Assembly: GCF_900101465.1 (NCBI RefSeq)
Contig: NZ_FMZM01000002.1
Location: 124,001 to 188,000 of the forward strand
Direction of reading: 5' to 3'
Origin: Nocardioides lianchengensis
GTDB lineage: Bacteria > Actinomycetota > Actinomycetes > Propionibacteriales > Nocardioidaceae
Length of the DNA: 64,000 nucleotides
Every line of letters begins with the position of its first letter. Position 1 is the stretch's first letter. Under the pieces are notes generated by a model. That model was not told the DNA's origin, searched no databases, and saw nothing but the letters and a program-made list of their open reading frames with translations. A program made the position numbers and the translations under genes. Positions 57,122 through 64,000 of the stretch are shown here, piece by piece.

Positions 57122-57701
57122 CCACCGTCGTCACCACGTCGGTCACCGACGGCCGGCGCGGGGTGGAGGAGAACCCGAAGCGCGGTGGCGGGTCGACCGG
57201 GGCGAGGGTGCCGAGGTCGACGCCGTCGAACGCCCCTCGCGCAGCGGTCAGTCGTCGTACGCCGGTCGCGCCGTAGTACTCCCGTCGCCCGCCGCCGGCG
57301 CTCCCCCGGGTGCGGACCCCGCGCAGCACCACCCGCGCGACGGGGTCGGTCACCGTGCACCACCAGGGCGCGGTGGCGATCCTGCGTGGCACCAGGCGCA
57401 GCAGTCGACCGAGCGCGGTGGTGCCACCGACGACCAGGTCGAGCTCGAGCGAGTCGGAGCGCACCGACCAGGCATCGGTCACCGCGAACGGCTCGACCCG
57501 CACCTCGTCGAAGGAGTACGTCGCCGCGACGAAGTCGGCCACCTCCCGGCTGGGCGCCAGCAGCACCCGGTGGCCCGTGGCGGTCTCGACCATCGCGTCC
57601 GCGAAGGCGCCGTACGGCGAGGTCGGCCAGCGGCCGACGACGACGCGGACGCCGGACGTCGTCCCGACGCCGGCGATGGCCCCGGAGAAGCGGTCGCGCA
57701 C
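57087..57701 (-). CDS. conserved hypothetical protein
   Basis: 204 residues, soluble, no signal or membrane segment. GVRVVVGRWPTSPYGAFADAMVETATGHRVLLAPSREVADFVAATYSFDEVRVEPFAV is the best-conserved-looking portion. Reminiscent of unannotated actinobacterial proteins only; I do not recognise a function. GTG 57701. The last 35 bases overlap the LLM gene end. Confidence 0.65.
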   Translation of the reverse strand: MRDRFSGAIAGVGTTSGVRVVVGRWPTSPYGAFADAMVETATGHRVLLAPSREVADFVAATYSFDEVRVEPFAVTDAWSVRSDSLELDLVVGGTTALGRLLRLVPRRIATAPWWCTVTDPVARVVLRGVRTRGSAGGGRREYYGATGVRRLTAARGAFDGVDLGTLAPVDPPPRFGFSSTPRRPSVTDVVTTVVSPAPPAAPSR

Positions 57702-57778
57702 CTGACGATCGTGGCACGGGCGTCCATGGCCCGATCGGGCCAGGGACGCCGCCCGCGCCCGCGCCCTACCGTCCGGGC

Positions 57779-58390
57779 ATGACCGTTCGCACGCGCCCCC
57801 GCCGACTGCCCGCCGTCGTCGCCCTGTCCGTGGCCGCCCTGCTGCTCACCAGTGGCGGCGCGGTCGCCGGCACCCTCATCACCGGCGCCCAGATCAAGGA
57901 CGGCACGGTCACCACGAAGGACGTGAAGGACCGCAGCCTGCGCACCGCCGACCTCAGTCGGGCCACGGTCCAGCAGCTGCGCACCCCCGGCGCGCGCGGG
58001 CCGGCCGGTGCCCCGGGCACCCCGGGCACCCCGGGTGCCCCCGGTCTGGTCCGGGGCTACGGTCGGGTCGCCCCGAACGGCACGGTCAGCCAGGCCTCCC
58101 CCGGCACGTCCGTGGCCCGCGCCGCGGAGGGCGTCTACTGCGTCTCCGTGGCCGGCGTGGACGGGGCGACGACGGTCGCCGTGGTCAGCCCCGACTACGC
58201 CTTGAGCTCGACGGGCACGGGCGCCAACAACACCCAGTCCTTCATCGAGTACGTCGGGGAGTCCGCCCTCTGCCCGGCCACGGCCATCGCCGTCCGCACC
58301 TTCGTGCGGAGCTACGTGACCTCCAGCGGCGACCTCATCAGCACGTCGTTGACGCTCGAGGACCAGCCCTTCACCTTCCTCGTCCCCTGA
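57779..58390 (+). CDS. secreted protein with collagen-like repeat
   Basis: 203 residues. Signal peptide (LPAVVALSVAALLLTSGGAVAG), a segment with a TLITGAQIKDGTVTTKDVKDRSL pattern typical of actinobacterial tail/coil proteins, then about six Gly-X-Y triplets (GARGPAGAPGTPGTPGAPG), then a 110-residue beta-rich domain with two Cys. Possibly a trimeric surface or matrix protein. ATG 57779; no ribosome site seen. Confidence 0.8.
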   Translation: MTVRTRPRRLPAVVALSVAALLLTSGGAVAGTLITGAQIKDGTVTTKDVKDRSLRTADLSRATVQQLRTPGARGPAGAPGTPGTPGAPGLVRGYGRVAPNGTVSQASPGTSVARAAEGVYCVSVAGVDGATTVAVVSPDYALSSTGTGANNTQSFIEYVGESALCPATAIAVRTFVRSYVTSSGDLISTSLTLEDQPFTFLVP

Positions 58391-58456
58391 CCCCCGCCGC
58401 CGCGCGAGCGGCCTCGCGGGACCGGTCCCGCTCGCGCCGTACCGGCCTCCGCCAGG

Positions 58457-59671
58457 TCACCGGATGGGTGCCCCCGAGATCGTCCGGGCGATCACCAGCC
58501 GCTGGATCTCCGAGGTGCCCTCGAAGATCGTGTAGATCCGCGCGTCGCGGGCCCAGCGCTCGACGGGGTACTCGCGGGTGAAGCCGTTGCCGCCGAGGAT
58601 CTGCATGGCCTGCCCGGTCACCTTCACCGCGGTCTCGCCGGCCATCAGCTTCGACATCGACCCCTCCGCGGCCTCGAACCGCTTGCCGGTCGCCGCCATC
58701 CAGGCCGCGCGCCAGACGAGCAGCCGCGAGGCGTCGATGGCGGTCTTCATGTCGGCGAGGGCGAAGGCGATGCCCTGGTTCTCGATGATCGGCTTGCCGA
58801 ACTGCTCGCGGGTCCGGGCGTAGTCGAGCGCCACCTCGTACGCCGCCCGCGCGATGCCGACCGCCTGCGCGCCGACGGCGGGGCGGGTGCGCTCGAAGGT
58901 CGCCATGCTCGCGTTGCCTCGGGCGCCCGAGCCTTGACGGGCGCGGGCCAGCCGGGCGTCGAGCTTCTCCTTGCCGCCGAGCAGGCAGCGCCCGGGCACC
59001 CGCACCCGGTCGAGCACCACCTCGGCCGTGTGCGAGGCGCGGATGCCGTGCTTGTGGAACTTCTGACCCTGGCTGAGCCCCGTCGTCCCCGGCGGTACGA
59101 CGAAGCTCGCCTGGCCGCGGGTGCGCAGCTCCGGGTCGACCACGGCCGTCACCACGTGGACGTCGGCGATGCCGCCGTTGGTGGCCCAGGTCTTGGTGCC
59201 GTTGAGGACCCACTCGTCGGTGGCCTCGTCGTAGGTGGCGCGGGTGCGCATCGCGCCGACGTCCGAGCCGGCGTCGGGCTCGGAGGAGCAGAAGGCGCCG
59301 AGCTTCAGGTCGCCCGGCTCGCCGTACATCTCGGGGATCCACTCGCCGACCTGCTCGTCGGTGCCGTTGGCCCGGACGCCGGCCGCGGCGAGCGACGTAC
59401 CGACGATGGAGAGGCCGATGCCGGCGTCGCCCCAGAAGAGCTCCTCCATGGTGACCGGGAAGCCGAGGCCGGTGGCGTCGAAGGCCTGGGTGGCCACGAA
59501 GTCGAAGGAGTAGAGGCCGATCCTGGCCGCCTCCTCGACGACCGGCCAGGGGAACTCCTCGCGCTCGTCCCACTCCGCCGCGGCGGGGCGGACCACGTCG
59601 GCGGCGAAGCGGTGCAGCCACTGCTGCAGCTCGAGGTGGTCGGGTCCGAGCTCGAAGGACGGCGTCGTCAT
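58457..59671 (-). CDS. acyl-CoA dehydrogenase
   Basis: 404-residue flavoenzyme. LGAFCSSEPDAGSDVGAM is the FAD/substrate motif, WVLNGTKTWATNGG the next block, REQFGKPIIENQG the third, and the catalytic base is E384 in IYTIFEGTSEIQ. It introduces the alpha-beta double bond in acyl-CoA. Divergent from the cholesterol oxidase gene across an operator region, so sterol or fatty-acid side-chain oxidation is plausible. Confidence 0.93.
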   Translation of the reverse strand: MTTPSFELGPDHLELQQWLHRFAADVVRPAAAEWDEREEFPWPVVEEAARIGLYSFDFVATQAFDATGLGFPVTMEELFWGDAGIGLSIVGTSLAAAGVRANGTDEQVGEWIPEMYGEPGDLKLGAFCSSEPDAGSDVGAMRTRATYDEATDEWVLNGTKTWATNGGIADVHVVTAVVDPELRTRGQASFVVPPGTTGLSQGQKFHKHGIRASHTAEVVLDRVRVPGRCLLGGKEKLDARLARARQGSGARGNASMATFERTRPAVGAQAVGIARAAYEVALDYARTREQFGKPIIENQGIAFALADMKTAIDASRLLVWRAAWMAATGKRFEAAEGSMSKLMAGETAVKVTGQAMQILGGNGFTREYPVERWARDARIYTIFEGTSEIQRLVIARTISGAPIR

Positions 59672-59717
59672 GACCGGACGGTAACCGGACCTGACCAGAC
59701 CACGCTGCCGCCGGAAC

Positions 59718-59745
59718 TAGAACACGTTACCGTGACGCGCGTCAC
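59718..59745. promoter_or_regulatory. KstR-like site plus perfect palindrome between divergent genes
   Basis: TAGAACACGTTACC (59718-59731) matches TnnAACnnGTTnnA except for the last base; directly after it GTGACGCGCGTCAC (59732-59745) is a perfect 14-bp palindrome. Both lie between the acyl-CoA dehydrogenase and cholesterol oxidase starts. Confidence 0.5.
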
Positions 59746-59781
59746 ATGGGGACCCGGGGGGACGACCGAGGGAGCCACCGC

Positions 59782-61491
59782 ATGTCCGACCACTCACTGT
59801 CCCGCCGCCGGGTCATCCAGGGGGCCGCCGCCGTCGGCGCGCTCGCCTGGGTCGAGGCGCACCGCATCCCCGCCGCGTCCGCGGCGCTGCCGACGCCGCC
59901 GGGCTTCCCCGCCGGCATCCCGCTCTTCCAGCAGGCCTACACGAACTGGGCGCGCGACATCGCCGTCGCCGGCGTGTGGACCTGTACGCCGGCCACGCCG
60001 GCCGACGTCGTGACGCTCGCCAACTGGGCCCGCTCGAAGGGCTGGCGGCTGCGGCCCAAGGGCAGCTCCCACAACTGGTCGCCGCTCACCCTGGCCGCGG
60101 ACGGCAGCGACGCCCCGAACGTCGTCCTGGTCGACACCAAGACGAACCTGAAGGCGGTCAGCGTCGACACCGCGACCTCGCGGGTCCGCGCGCAGGCCGG
60201 CATCACGATGGAGGCGCTGCTCACCGCGCTCGAGGCCCAGGGCCTCGGCCTGACCGCGACCCCGGCGCCGGGCGACCTGACCCTCGGCGGCGTGCTGGCC
60301 ATCGACGGGCACGGCACCGCGGTGCCGCGGACCGGCGAGGTGAAGCCGGCCGGCCACACCTACGGCTCGGTGAGCAACCTGGTCCAGGAGGTCACCGCGG
60401 TGGTCTGGGACACCGCGACCTCGTCGTACGTCCTGCGGACATTCGCGCGCAGCCACGCCGACGCGGGCGCGCTGATGGCGCACGTCGGCCGGGCCTTCGT
60501 CACCGAGGTCGTGCTGCAGACCGGCGCCAACCAGCGGCTGCGCTGCCAGAGCTGGTTCAACATCCCCGCGACCGAGCTGTTCGCCCCGGCCGGCTCCTCG
60601 GGACGCACCGTGCAGAGCTACCTGAACAGCGCCGGCCGGATGGAGGCGATCTGGTTCCCCTACACGCCGAACCCGTGGCTGAAGGTCTGGAGCGTGGCGC
60701 CGTCCAAGCCGCTGCTGTCGCGGCAGGTGAACGCGCCGTACAACTACACCTTCAGCGACAACCTGCCGCAGTCGTTCTTCGACCTCGCCGGGGCGATCGT
60801 GTCGGGCAACCCCGGGGGTACGCCGGACTTCGGGCTGACCAACTACAACATCGTCGCGGCCGGGCTGGTGACCACGCTGACCTACGACATCTGGGGCTGG
60901 TCGAAGAACCTGCTGCTCTACGTGCGGCCCTCGACCCTGCGGGTGACGGCCAACGGCTACGCGATCCTCTGCAAGCGCGCCGACGTGCAGCGGGTGATCA
61001 ACGAGTTCACCACCCGCTACCGCACCCGGCTCGCGGCCTACCAGGCGAGCGGCAAGTTCCCGATGAACGGCCCGGTGGAGATCCGGGTGACCGGCCTCGA
61101 CCACCCGGGCGACATCGGGGCGACCCGGTCGCCGCAGCTCTCCGCGCTGCGGCCGCGGCCGGACCGCACCGACTGGGACTGCGCGGTCTGGCTGGACATC
61201 CTCACGCTGCCGGGCACGCCGTACGCCGACGACTTCTACACCGAGATCGAGTCGTGGGTGCTCAGCAACTACGCGTCGTACGCCGCCGTACGGCCGGAGT
61301 GGTCGAAGGGCTGGGGCTACACCGCGGCCGGGGCGTGGACGTCGAGCGCCGTCGTCGACACCACCGTCCCCACGGCCTACCGCGCCGGGCAGCCCAGCAC
61401 CGACCGCTGGGACACCGCGATCGCCACCCTCGACCGGCTCGACCCGCACCGGGTGTTCACGAGCGACTTCGTGGACCAGCTGCTCTCCTGA
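59782..61491 (+). CDS. cholesterol oxidase type II (covalent FAD, VAO family), Tat-exported
   Basis: 569 residues. Tat signal SRRRVIQGAAAVGALAW; the FAD-binding half has KGSSHNWSPL with His97 the likely covalent flavin ligand, and LTLGGVLAIDGHGTAVP; the C-terminal half is the cholesterol-oxidase substrate-binding domain (RCQSWFNIPATELFAP, EAIWFPYTPNPWLKVWSV, GWGYTAAGAW). The layout matches the Brevibacterium sterolicum type II enzyme, which oxidises and isomerises cholesterol to cholest-4-en-3-one with H2O2. ATG 59782 with GAGGGAG upstream; the ATG at 59746 would put the palindrome against the start. The 3' end overlaps the convergent gene by 35 bases. Confidence 0.9.
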   Translation: MSDHSLSRRRVIQGAAAVGALAWVEAHRIPAASAALPTPPGFPAGIPLFQQAYTNWARDIAVAGVWTCTPATPADVVTLANWARSKGWRLRPKGSSHNWSPLTLAADGSDAPNVVLVDTKTNLKAVSVDTATSRVRAQAGITMEALLTALEAQGLGLTATPAPGDLTLGGVLAIDGHGTAVPRTGEVKPAGHTYGSVSNLVQEVTAVVWDTATSSYVLRTFARSHADAGALMAHVGRAFVTEVVLQTGANQRLRCQSWFNIPATELFAPAGSSGRTVQSYLNSAGRMEAIWFPYTPNPWLKVWSVAPSKPLLSRQVNAPYNYTFSDNLPQSFFDLAGAIVSGNPGGTPDFGLTNYNIVAAGLVTTLTYDIWGWSKNLLLYVRPSTLRVTANGYAILCKRADVQRVINEFTTRYRTRLAAYQASGKFPMNGPVEIRVTGLDHPGDIGATRSPQLSALRPRPDRTDWDCAVWLDILTLPGTPYADDFYTEIESWVLSNYASYAAVRPEWSKGWGYTAAGAWTSSAVVDTTVPTAYRAGQPSTDRWDTAIATLDRLDPHRVFTSDFVDQLLS

Positions 61492-63487
61492 GCCGCCGGC
61501 CCGAGCCGGCCATCAGCGCGGCACCGGCGGCCACGGCGAGGCCGGCCAGCACGAGCAGGCCGCGTCGGGGCCCGCCGGTGTCCGGGAGGGTGGCACCGGC
61601 GGGCGCGGCGTCCTGCGGCTGGGCGCTCGCCGATTCGCCCGGTCCGGTGGACGGCTCGGGCGACGGGTCGGCCGACGGCTCCTCGCTCGGGGACGGGGAC
61701 GGCGTGGGCTCGGCCGGCGCGGCGACCAGCGCGAAGTCGAGCCCGCCCACCACCTCGCCCGCGGCGGTGATCGTGAAGTCGACGCCGGCCGGACCGTCGA
61801 CGTCGAGGCCGTCCGGCGGGGTCACGGTCGCGGTGTAGCTGCCGGGCGGCAGCCCGCCGAGGTAGAAGCCGCCCTCGCCGTCGGTGGTCAGCGGGACCGG
61901 GGCGCCGGGACCGTCGACGGTCACCGTGGCGCCGGGCACCGGACCTTCCGGTCCGGTCACCGTGCCGGCCGCGGCGCCCGGGCGCGGCAGGACGAAGTCG
62001 ACACCGGTCACGTCGGTCGTCGCGACCGTGACCGGCCGGGCTGCGACGGCGTCGTACCCCTCGGGCGGCTCGACGGCGACGGTGTAGCCGCCGGCGGGGA
62101 GTCCGGGGGCGGAGTAGCGGCCGTCGCCGTCCGTGACGACCGCGACCGCAGGGCCGCCGCCGAGCGGCGTCAGCACGACGCGGACCCCGCCGAGCCCGTT
62201 CCCGCCGCCGGTCACCTGTCCCGAGACCGACGGCAGCGCCTGCACGACGAAGTCCTGGCCGGTCACCGGCGTGGCCGCGATCTCGATGCCGGTGCGGGTC
62301 GTCCCACCCGGGCCGGCGGCGTAGCCGTCGGGCACGGTGAGCACCACCTGGTAGCCGGTGCCGAGGGCGTTCTCGTCGACGAGGTAGGTGCCGTCCGGCC
62401 CGGTCGTGGTGGGCACCGAGCCGCCGCCACCGGGGCGCACCACGGCCACGGTCGCCCCGGCGACCGGGTTGCCGTCGGCGTCGCGGACCGTGCCGCTGAT
62501 CGGCTGGGGAACGATCTCGCGGACCTCGAACTCGGCCCGGGAGTCCGTCGACCCGTCGTTCCCGCGGTTGTCGACGACGTCCTCGACCGCGCCGAACGCC
62601 GCGCACGTGGCCGGCGGCGTGAGGCGGACGACGTACCCGTCCTGGGTGGCGAACTCGCCGAGGTCGTAGCTGCCGTCGGCGGCCGGACGGGTGGTCGCGA
62701 GCTCCTCGCCGTACGGCGAGACCAGGGTGAGCACGGCGTCCTCGACCGGGCAGCTCCGCCCCGGGGCCGAGACGTCGTCGACCCGACCGCTGATCGGCCG
62801 GGCCCGGCTCACGAACCAGGTCTGGTAGACGGGGAAGCCCGCGCGCCGGGTGAAGACGAAGGTCAGGCTGGAGAGCCGGACGTCGGGCTCGAACCAGCCG
62901 GACGCGCCGTCGGTGTCGAGGGCCGCGGGGTTGCCCGTCAGCGTGGAGGTGCCGGCGTTCCAGCTCGGCTGGTCGGTGCCGCCGGCGTGGTTGAACGTCC
63001 CCTGGAACCAGCCGTCGATGTCCGCCGCCGGTACGGCGCTGCCGTCCGCCGCGGTGGCCCGGACCCGCACCTGGTCGGCGTCGACGTCGCCCAGGACGAA
63101 GCCCCAGCCGGTGTCGGGCGTGGGGTGGTCGAAGCTGTAGGTCGTCGTCGACGGCGCGGTCGGGGTGTCCGCACGCGGCCGCAGCACGAGGTACGGCGAG
63201 CCGAGGCTCGAGCCGTACTTCGCACCGGGCGGCGTGGTCGCCCGCAGGTAGGTGCTCGTCCCGGCGGCCAGCTGGACGTTGCCGCGCGAGTCGGACGCCA
63301 CCGCCGCGGCCGGGAAGCCGGGGGAGCGCTGCTCCATCCGGGTCGTGTAGTCGTTGGACGACCCTGCGATCGGCGCCCATGCCGACCAGCGGTCCGTCAT
63401 CGCGTGGGCCGGCGCCGCGGTCGCGACCACCAGTGCGGCCACGCACGCCAGCGCCGACGCGCCCCTCAGTTTCCGACGCCGAGTCAT
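61457..63487 (-). CDS. LPDTG-anchored surface protein with repeated carboxypeptidase-regulatory-like (Cna-B/SpaA type) domains
   Basis: 676 residues: signal peptide (ALVVATAAPAHA), an N-terminal beta-rich adhesin-like domain of about 220 residues, then four prealbumin-like repeats (GTVRDADGNPVAGATVAVV; GQVTGGGNGLGGVRVVL; GTVTGPEGPVPGATVTV and related), a Pro/Ser/Glu linker, and the sorting signal LPDTG, hydrophobic helix, basic tail. It is displayed on the wall by a sortase; the adjacent sortase gene is the obvious candidate. Confidence 0.9.
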   Translation of the reverse strand: MTRRRKLRGASALACVAALVVATAAPAHAMTDRWSAWAPIAGSSNDYTTRMEQRSPGFPAAAVASDSRGNVQLAAGTSTYLRATTPPGAKYGSSLGSPYLVLRPRADTPTAPSTTTYSFDHPTPDTGWGFVLGDVDADQVRVRATAADGSAVPAADIDGWFQGTFNHAGGTDQPSWNAGTSTLTGNPAALDTDGASGWFEPDVRLSSLTFVFTRRAGFPVYQTWFVSRARPISGRVDDVSAPGRSCPVEDAVLTLVSPYGEELATTRPAADGSYDLGEFATQDGYVVRLTPPATCAAFGAVEDVVDNRGNDGSTDSRAEFEVREIVPQPISGTVRDADGNPVAGATVAVVRPGGGGSVPTTTGPDGTYLVDENALGTGYQVVLTVPDGYAAGPGGTTRTGIEIAATPVTGQDFVVQALPSVSGQVTGGGNGLGGVRVVLTPLGGGPAVAVVTDGDGRYSAPGLPAGGYTVAVEPPEGYDAVAARPVTVATTDVTGVDFVLPRPGAAAGTVTGPEGPVPGATVTVDGPGAPVPLTTDGEGGFYLGGLPPGSYTATVTPPDGLDVDGPAGVDFTITAAGEVVGGLDFALVAAPAEPTPSPSPSEEPSADPSPEPSTGPGESASAQPQDAAPAGATLPDTGGPRRGLLVLAGLAVAAGAALMAGSGRRLRRAAGPRSRS

Positions 63488-63561
63488 CGGTCCCCCCGCT
63501 CCGCCCGGCCGAGCGTCGGGCGATCCGAGGTTAACCCGAGCGGTCGCTATCCGAACAGGGG

Positions 63562-64000
63562 TCAGGCCCGGGGCCGCACTCCGGTCAGGTGGCCGAAGAC
63601 GACCAGGCGGCGGTCGCTGTGGAAGAGGTCGGCGCAGGTGACCAGGGTGATCAGCCGGGCGGCCCCCGTCTCGGGCCCGGGCCCGGACGCGTCCGGGTTG
63701 ACCGGGCGGGCAGCGAGCACCCAGGAGGCGGTGAACGGCAGGTCGAGGTCGTCCCCGCCGGTGTCGAGCCGGTAGACGTAGGTGTGCGTGCGGGTCTCGA
63801 CGAGGACCTCGTCGCCGGGTTCGAGGTCGGGGAGGTCGGCGAACGGCTCGCCGTGGGTCACCCGGTGGCCGCTGACGACGAGATTGCCCTCGTCCCCGGG
63901 CTCGGCCCCGTCCTCGGAGCGGCCCAGCCCGCTCGCGAGCACCTCGTCGGACGTGCCGTCCAGGAGCGGCACCACCCAGTCCTCGCCGAGGGCGGGCACC
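63562..64000 (-). CDS. class E sortase, N-terminus cut by the window end
   Basis: At least 146 residues of the C-terminal catalytic domain. Conserved: VSGHRVTHGEPFADL with the catalytic His, LITLVTCADLF with the active-site Cys (TLxTC), and FHSDRRLVVFG with the Arg. The remaining N-terminal membrane helix lies beyond base 64000. It would transfer the neighbouring LPDTG protein to peptidoglycan. The preceding gene is 74 bases downstream on the same strand, so both may be one operon. Confidence 0.9.
   Translation of the reverse strand, partial: VPALGEDWVVPLLDGTSDEVLASGLGRSEDGAEPGDEGNLVVSGHRVTHGEPFADLPDLEPGDEVLVETRTHTYVYRLDTGGDDLDLPFTASWVLAARPVNPDASGPGPETGAARLITLVTCADLFHSDRRLVVFGHLTGVRPRA

Noticed and set aside
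1..64000. CRISPR arrays, tRNA or rRNA genes, insertion sequences
   Set aside because: No regularly spaced direct repeats, no cloverleaf-like segments with a GGTTCGAATCC arm, and no transposase or integrase motifs were found in reading both strands.

Overview
The window is chromosomal DNA from a high-GC actinobacterium. Uniform GC-rich coding, GTG starts, many 4-base ATGA/GTGA gene overlaps, a class E sortase, a mycothiol-enzyme-like DinB protein, a type II cholesterol oxidase and a CaiB/thiolase/acyl-CoA dehydrogenase set all fit Nocardioidaceae (Nocardioides-like). That placement is inference from gene content. I see no rRNA, tRNA, CRISPR array, transposase or prophage.

Layout. 1-11.5 kb: fatty-acid and ring-fragment catabolism (FadJ-like N-terminus, thiolase with a divergent MerR regulator, a hydratase/hydrolase pair, NAD(P)-binding protein, CPBP protease, DEAD-box helicase, CsbD, Baeyer-Villiger-type monooxygenase, CaiB CoA-transferase coupled to a glutamine-amidotransferase-like protein). 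11.5-12.6 kb: one AbiEi/DUF559-type gene bracketed by two copies of a 39-base palindrome. 12.6-20.7 kb: a polar amino-acid ABC importer divergent from a six-gene, fully overlapping run (VanX-type dipeptidase, alanine/serine-type racemase, D-Ala-D-X ligase, membrane acyltransferase, histidine kinase, NarL-type regulator) that looks like a cell-wall precursor remodelling operon. 20.7-25.4 kb: sugar region (MFS, DeoR, sugar acetyltransferase, GH1 glycosidase) and a pirin.

25.5-30.1 kb: lipid/glycerol cluster (diacylglycerol-kinase-like, alkyl-DHAP-synthase-like flavoprotein, TetR, GlpD). 30.2-37.4 kb: ECF sigma factor with SnoaL-like tail and coupled DinB protein, LuxR regulator, small KOW-like protein, and a quinone-oxidoreductase/MFS pair behind a near-perfect SoxR box. 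37.4-38.8 kb: XRE/nucleotidyltransferase pair with a frameshifted second gene, then a palindrome-rich non-coding stretch. 38.8-47.3 kb: aldehyde dehydrogenase, large ATPase-LuxR regulator, PBP lipoprotein, two tandem secreted SGNH esterases. 47.3-54.2 kb: MerR plus thioredoxin-reductase-like flavoprotein, DeaD helicase, glmS, a 44-residue small protein, YceI. 54.3-64 kb: twin GNAT pair, LLM oxidoreductase, acyl-CoA dehydrogenase divergent from a Tat-exported cholesterol oxidase (KstR-like sites), an LPDTG surface protein and a sortase cut by the window end.

Two themes run through the window. Many promoters place an extended -10 element 6-7 bases before the start codon, suggesting leaderless mRNAs. 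A dispersed palindromic repeat (GGTCGAGTAG...GTATCGAGACC type) sits at gene ends, sometimes supplying stop codons or the last codons of proteins.
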